Assembly (NCBI RefSeq): GCF_000419685.1
Contig: NZ_ATTM01000006.1
Span: 1-64,000 of the forward strand
Length of the DNA stretch: 64,000 nucleotides
Source of the DNA: Flavobacterium antarcticum DSM 19726
GTDB taxonomy: Bacteria; Bacteroidota; Bacteroidia; Flavobacteriales; Flavobacteriaceae
Reading direction: 5' to 3'
Below are positions 62,122 through 64,000 of this stretch, one piece after another. A program made the position numbers and the translations under genes. Position 1 is the first letter of the stretch, and every line of letters begins with the position of its first letter. The notes under the pieces were generated by a model. That model saw nothing but the letters and a program-made list of their open reading frames with translations. It had not been told where the DNA came from and ran no database searches.

Positions 62122-62410
62122 AATTCTTTGGACTGATAATGCACTTATTGAACTTCAAAAAACTATCATTTACCTTGAAGAAAATTGGACTGAAAAAGAA
62201 CTTCAAAATCTTGTTACTCAACTTGAGCATACTTTAAAATTAATAGCGCAAAATCCACATATTTTTCAAGTATCTGATTTTAAAAAAGAAGTTAGAAGAG
62301 CCGTTGTTTTAACCTTAAACACTCTTTATTATCGAATTTTAGAAGATAAGGTGGAAATTCTTTCCTTCTTTTCAAATAGACAAAATCCGAAGAAAAGGAA
62401 ACTGAAATAA
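62105..62410 (+). CDS. RelE/ParE-family toxin
   Basis: 101 aa with the ParE/RelE fold pattern: YEILWTDNALIELQKTIIYLEENWTEKELQNL, FKKEVRRAVVLTLNTLYYRILEDKVEILSFFSNRQNP. Basic, as expected for a toxin acting on gyrase or ribosome-bound mRNA. Its start overlaps the antitoxin stop, which couples synthesis. The nearest relatives are ParE-like; the exact target is unknown. Confidence 0.8.
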   Translation: MKNGYEILWTDNALIELQKTIIYLEENWTEKELQNLVTQLEHTLKLIAQNPHIFQVSDFKKEVRRAVVLTLNTLYYRILEDKVEILSFFSNRQNPKKRKLK

Positions 62411-62525
62411 TGCAACATCACAAAACCCACTTCCAAAGCTATGTTTGTTTCCCCTCCAAAATTTGAATTTAAAAAGAAAACTTGTAGATTTGATAAAGAT
62501 GTAGTTCGGCAAATCCTTAAACCCA

Positions 62526-62603
62526 TAGCCCTGATAGCAGTAGCTTACTTTTCATTTTTTCTTTAAAAATAAAAAGATAGAACGTATAGCAGGATTAAGC
62601 CCC
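62526..62603 (+). ncRNA. structured intergenic element, copy 2
   Basis: TAGCCCTGATAGCAGTAGC, then an AT-rich hairpin (CTTTTCATTTTT with AAAAATAAAAAG), then GAACGTATAGCAGGATTAAG. CCTG/CAGG and the ATAGC segments mirror those of the element at 46078-46182, with different inner stems. Lies between the toxin gene and the LOG gene. Same doubt about class as copy 1. Confidence 0.45.
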
Positions 62604-62632
62604 AAGAAAAATTCTGAAATGAATAGTTAACG

Positions 62633-62658
62633 AGATTCTGAAATAAATTCAGAATGAC
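62633..62658. repeat. palindromic repeat element, copy 2 (one arm)
   Basis: This 26-bp stretch is identical to 37506-37531 and contains ATTCTGAA-ATAAA-TTCAGAAT. The opposite arm seen at the first locus is missing; instead ATTCTGAAATGAAT occurs 24 bp upstream as a direct partial repeat. It ends 20 bp before the LOG gene. Confidence 0.7.
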
Positions 62659-62678
62659 AAAAAGTAAATAGAACAAAA

Positions 62679-63407
62679 ATGAGATTAGAAGACTTTGATA
62701 ACGACGAGGATAAAATTATTCAAGATAGATTAAAACAAAAAACATGGAATGAAATTCGCACCAATGATTCTTGGGCGATTTTTAAAATCATGGCCGAATT
62801 TGTAAATGGTTACGAAACGATGGGACGAATTGGCCCTTGTGTTTCTATTTTTGGTTCAGCACGAACTAAAGCCGACCACGATACTTATAAATTGACAGAG
62901 CAAATTGCCTATAAAATTAGTAAAGCAGGTTACGGAGTAATTACCGGAGGAGGACCTGGAATAATGGAAGCGGGAAACAAAGGAGCTCATGCCGGTGGCG
63001 GAACGTCCGTGGGATTGAACATCGAATTGCCGTTCGAGCAACACTTCAATCCGTATATTGACACCGATAAGAACTTGAATTTTGACTATTTCTTTGTGCG
63101 AAAAGTAATGTTCGTGAAATATTCACAGGGATTCGTGGTAATGCCGGGTGGTTTTGGAACTTTGGATGAAATGTTTGAAGCAATCACTCTAATTCAAACC
63201 AAAAAAGTGGCGAAATTCCCAATTATTTTGGTGGGAACTCAATTCTGGTCGGGGTTAATGGATTGGATCAAAACTGTTTTAGTGGAGCAAGTAGAAACCG
63301 TTAGTCCAAATGATTTAAATATTATAAAAATCGTAGATACGGCAGACGAAGTGGTCGAAGTACTCGATGCATTTTATAAAAAATATAATTTGAGTCCGAA
63401 TTTCTAA
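62679..63407 (+). CDS. LOG-family protein (cytokinin-activating-like phosphoribohydrolase)
   Basis: 242 aa, Rossmann-like lysine-decarboxylase-type (TIGR00730) fold. Diagnostic PGGFGTLDEMFE near residue 152 and GGGPGIMEAGNKGAHAGGG near 92; both are the nucleotide-phosphate-binding motifs of LOG. These enzymes split nucleoside 5'-monophosphates to base and ribose-5-phosphate; in bacteria they serve purine salvage or repair. The longer form with an N-terminal helix is usual. Confidence 0.9.
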   Translation: MRLEDFDNDEDKIIQDRLKQKTWNEIRTNDSWAIFKIMAEFVNGYETMGRIGPCVSIFGSARTKADHDTYKLTEQIAYKISKAGYGVITGGGPGIMEAGNKGAHAGGGTSVGLNIELPFEQHFNPYIDTDKNLNFDYFFVRKVMFVKYSQGFVVMPGGFGTLDEMFEAITLIQTKKVAKFPIILVGTQFWSGLMDWIKTVLVEQVETVSPNDLNIIKIVDTADEVVEVLDAFYKKYNLSPNF

Positions 63408-63426
63408 TTCAGAAACAATACCACGT

Positions 63427-63474
63427 AAAAGTTCGCATAAAAAAGTTACTAAATTACTTTTTATGCGAACTTTT
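63427..63474 (+). terminator. terminator of the LOG gene
   Basis: A long stem of about 19 bp: AAAAGTTCGCATAAAAAAGT (63427-63446) pairs with ACTTTTTATGCGAACTTTT (63456-63474) with one bulged A, followed by CGCTTTTTTT. Likely bidirectional. Confidence 0.82.
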
Positions 63475-63509
63475 CGCTTTTTTTGCAATACATTTCGTAT
63501 GTGTAAGAT

Positions 63510-64000
63510 ATGAACACTTTTTTTCAAAAAACAAAGCATTTGAAACCTACTTTTAAACTCCTCCTTAACTTGTTTTGCCTCGTGTTTACTTCCTTTTTAT
63601 GGAGTCAGCATTCGAGTATTTGTACGGTGGAGTTGAATCCAGAAAAAAAGATTTTGACTGTTCAACAGGAATTGATTTACTTTAATCAATCAAACGACAC
63701 GTTGCAAAAAATCATTTTTAACGATTGGAATAATGCCTATTCCGACAAATATTCGCCATTAGGCAAACGATTTTCGGATGAATTTGTACGGAATTTTCAT
63801 TTAGCCAAAAATGACGAACGCGGTTTTACCACAGATTTGACTTTTATTGACCAAAATAAAATGTTTTTAGAATGGAGCAGGACGAGCGACCATCCGGATT
63901 TAATTGAATTGGTTTTGCGTGAAAAACTTTTGCCCCTGCAAAAATTCACTATTTTTATAACTTATAAAATCAAGTTGCCCAGCGATAAATTTACCGGTTA
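63510..64000 (+). CDS. exported M1-like aminopeptidase, N-terminal part (runs off window)
   Basis: 163 codons visible, open to the window end. A signal sequence (about residues 18-32, ending FLWSQ) precedes a beta-rich domain: VELNPEKKILTVQQELIYFNQSNDTLQKIIFNDWNNAYSDKYSPLGKRFSDEFVRNFH, then KLPLQ-type strands. This layout matches the N-terminal domain of flavobacterial M1-type gluzincins; the HExxH catalytic part would lie beyond the window, so the assignment is by resemblance only. Confidence 0.6.
   Translation, partial: MNTFFQKTKHLKPTFKLLLNLFCLVFTSFLWSQHSSICTVELNPEKKILTVQQELIYFNQSNDTLQKIIFNDWNNAYSDKYSPLGKRFSDEFVRNFHLAKNDERGFTTDLTFIDQNKMFLEWSRTSDHPDLIELVLREKLLPLQKFTIFITYKIKLPSDKFTG

Noticed and set aside
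1..64000. CRISPR array, prophage or IS element
   Set aside because: No regular direct-repeat/spacer block, no integrase, transposase or phage structural gene was found in the window.

Overview
This is chromosomal DNA of a member of the Flavobacteriaceae, most likely Flavobacterium or a close relative. The evidence is low GC content, Bacteroidota-type promoters (TTG, then 19-23 bp, then TAnnTTTG) ahead of many genes, few Shine-Dalgarno sequences, a type IX secretion sorting domain on a subtilase, and characteristic families (DUF4369-TlpA proteins, DUF3822 beside rsmD, MORN lipoproteins). No phage, insertion sequence or CRISPR array is visible. Most of the window is core genome, with an accessory denitrification cluster and small islands of intergenic repeats.

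Layout. 1-700: the 5' end of a 16S rRNA gene (minus strand) behind four tandem promoters. 1.3-3.1 kb: ilvE, a MazG-like pyrophosphohydrolase and a small membrane protein. 3.3-8.2 kb: a nitrite-reduction operon (nirK with a fused cytochrome c domain, a free cytochrome c, nirV, a SCO lipoprotein, a porin) behind an FNR/NnrR-type palindrome, ending in a terminator shared with tRNA-Tyr. 8.4-15.5 kb, minus strand: twin TlpA-type thioredoxins, a persulfide dioxygenase-like protein, a J-domain/KTSC protein, a ClC channel and an AcpH-like protein. 15.6-25.2 kb: glmM, an exported peptide deformylase, proline dehydrogenase, twin DUF808 proteins, aroB, then arginine decarboxylase and a deoxyhypusine synthase-family protein. 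25.3-38 kb: DinB, Lrp, M14 peptidase, an XRE regulator with an operator-rich divergent region, acyltransferase, mnmA, MORN protein, a nitronate monooxygenase-like enzyme, the T9SS subtilase, kdsB and a RecD-like helicase. 37.6-46 kb: DUF3822-rsmD, then an outer-membrane receptor and hydrolase divergent from a secreted protein and a histidine kinase/response regulator pair. 46-51 kb: a structured repeat, RNase P RNA, topoisomerase IB, a phosphodiesterase and dnaX, which is interrupted by a frameshift. 51-58.3 kb, minus strand: ppx, ppk1, sixA, pdxH, rnz, a small STAS-like protein, pyrB and pyrR. 58.4-64 kb: a small lipoprotein, uvrA, a ParE-type toxin-antitoxin pair, a LOG protein and the start of a metallopeptidase.

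The nir genes form one respiratory unit: electrons would pass through c-type haem to the copper enzyme, with NirV and SCO as probable maturation factors. The sixA-ppk1-ppx block handles polyphosphate. The 39-46 kb block looks like a two-component system with its envelope targets; three direct repeats at exact 11-bp spacing sit in the divergent promoter.

The points most worth checking are: the dnaX frameshift at a run of ten A, where frame 0 gives the short product and a -1 shift gives the long one; two copies of a structured intergenic element at 46.1 and 62.5 kb; the four near-identical rRNA promoters; the GTTTAC/GTAAAC operator array upstream of the XRE gene; and an arginine decarboxylase/DHS-family pair without agmatinase beside it.
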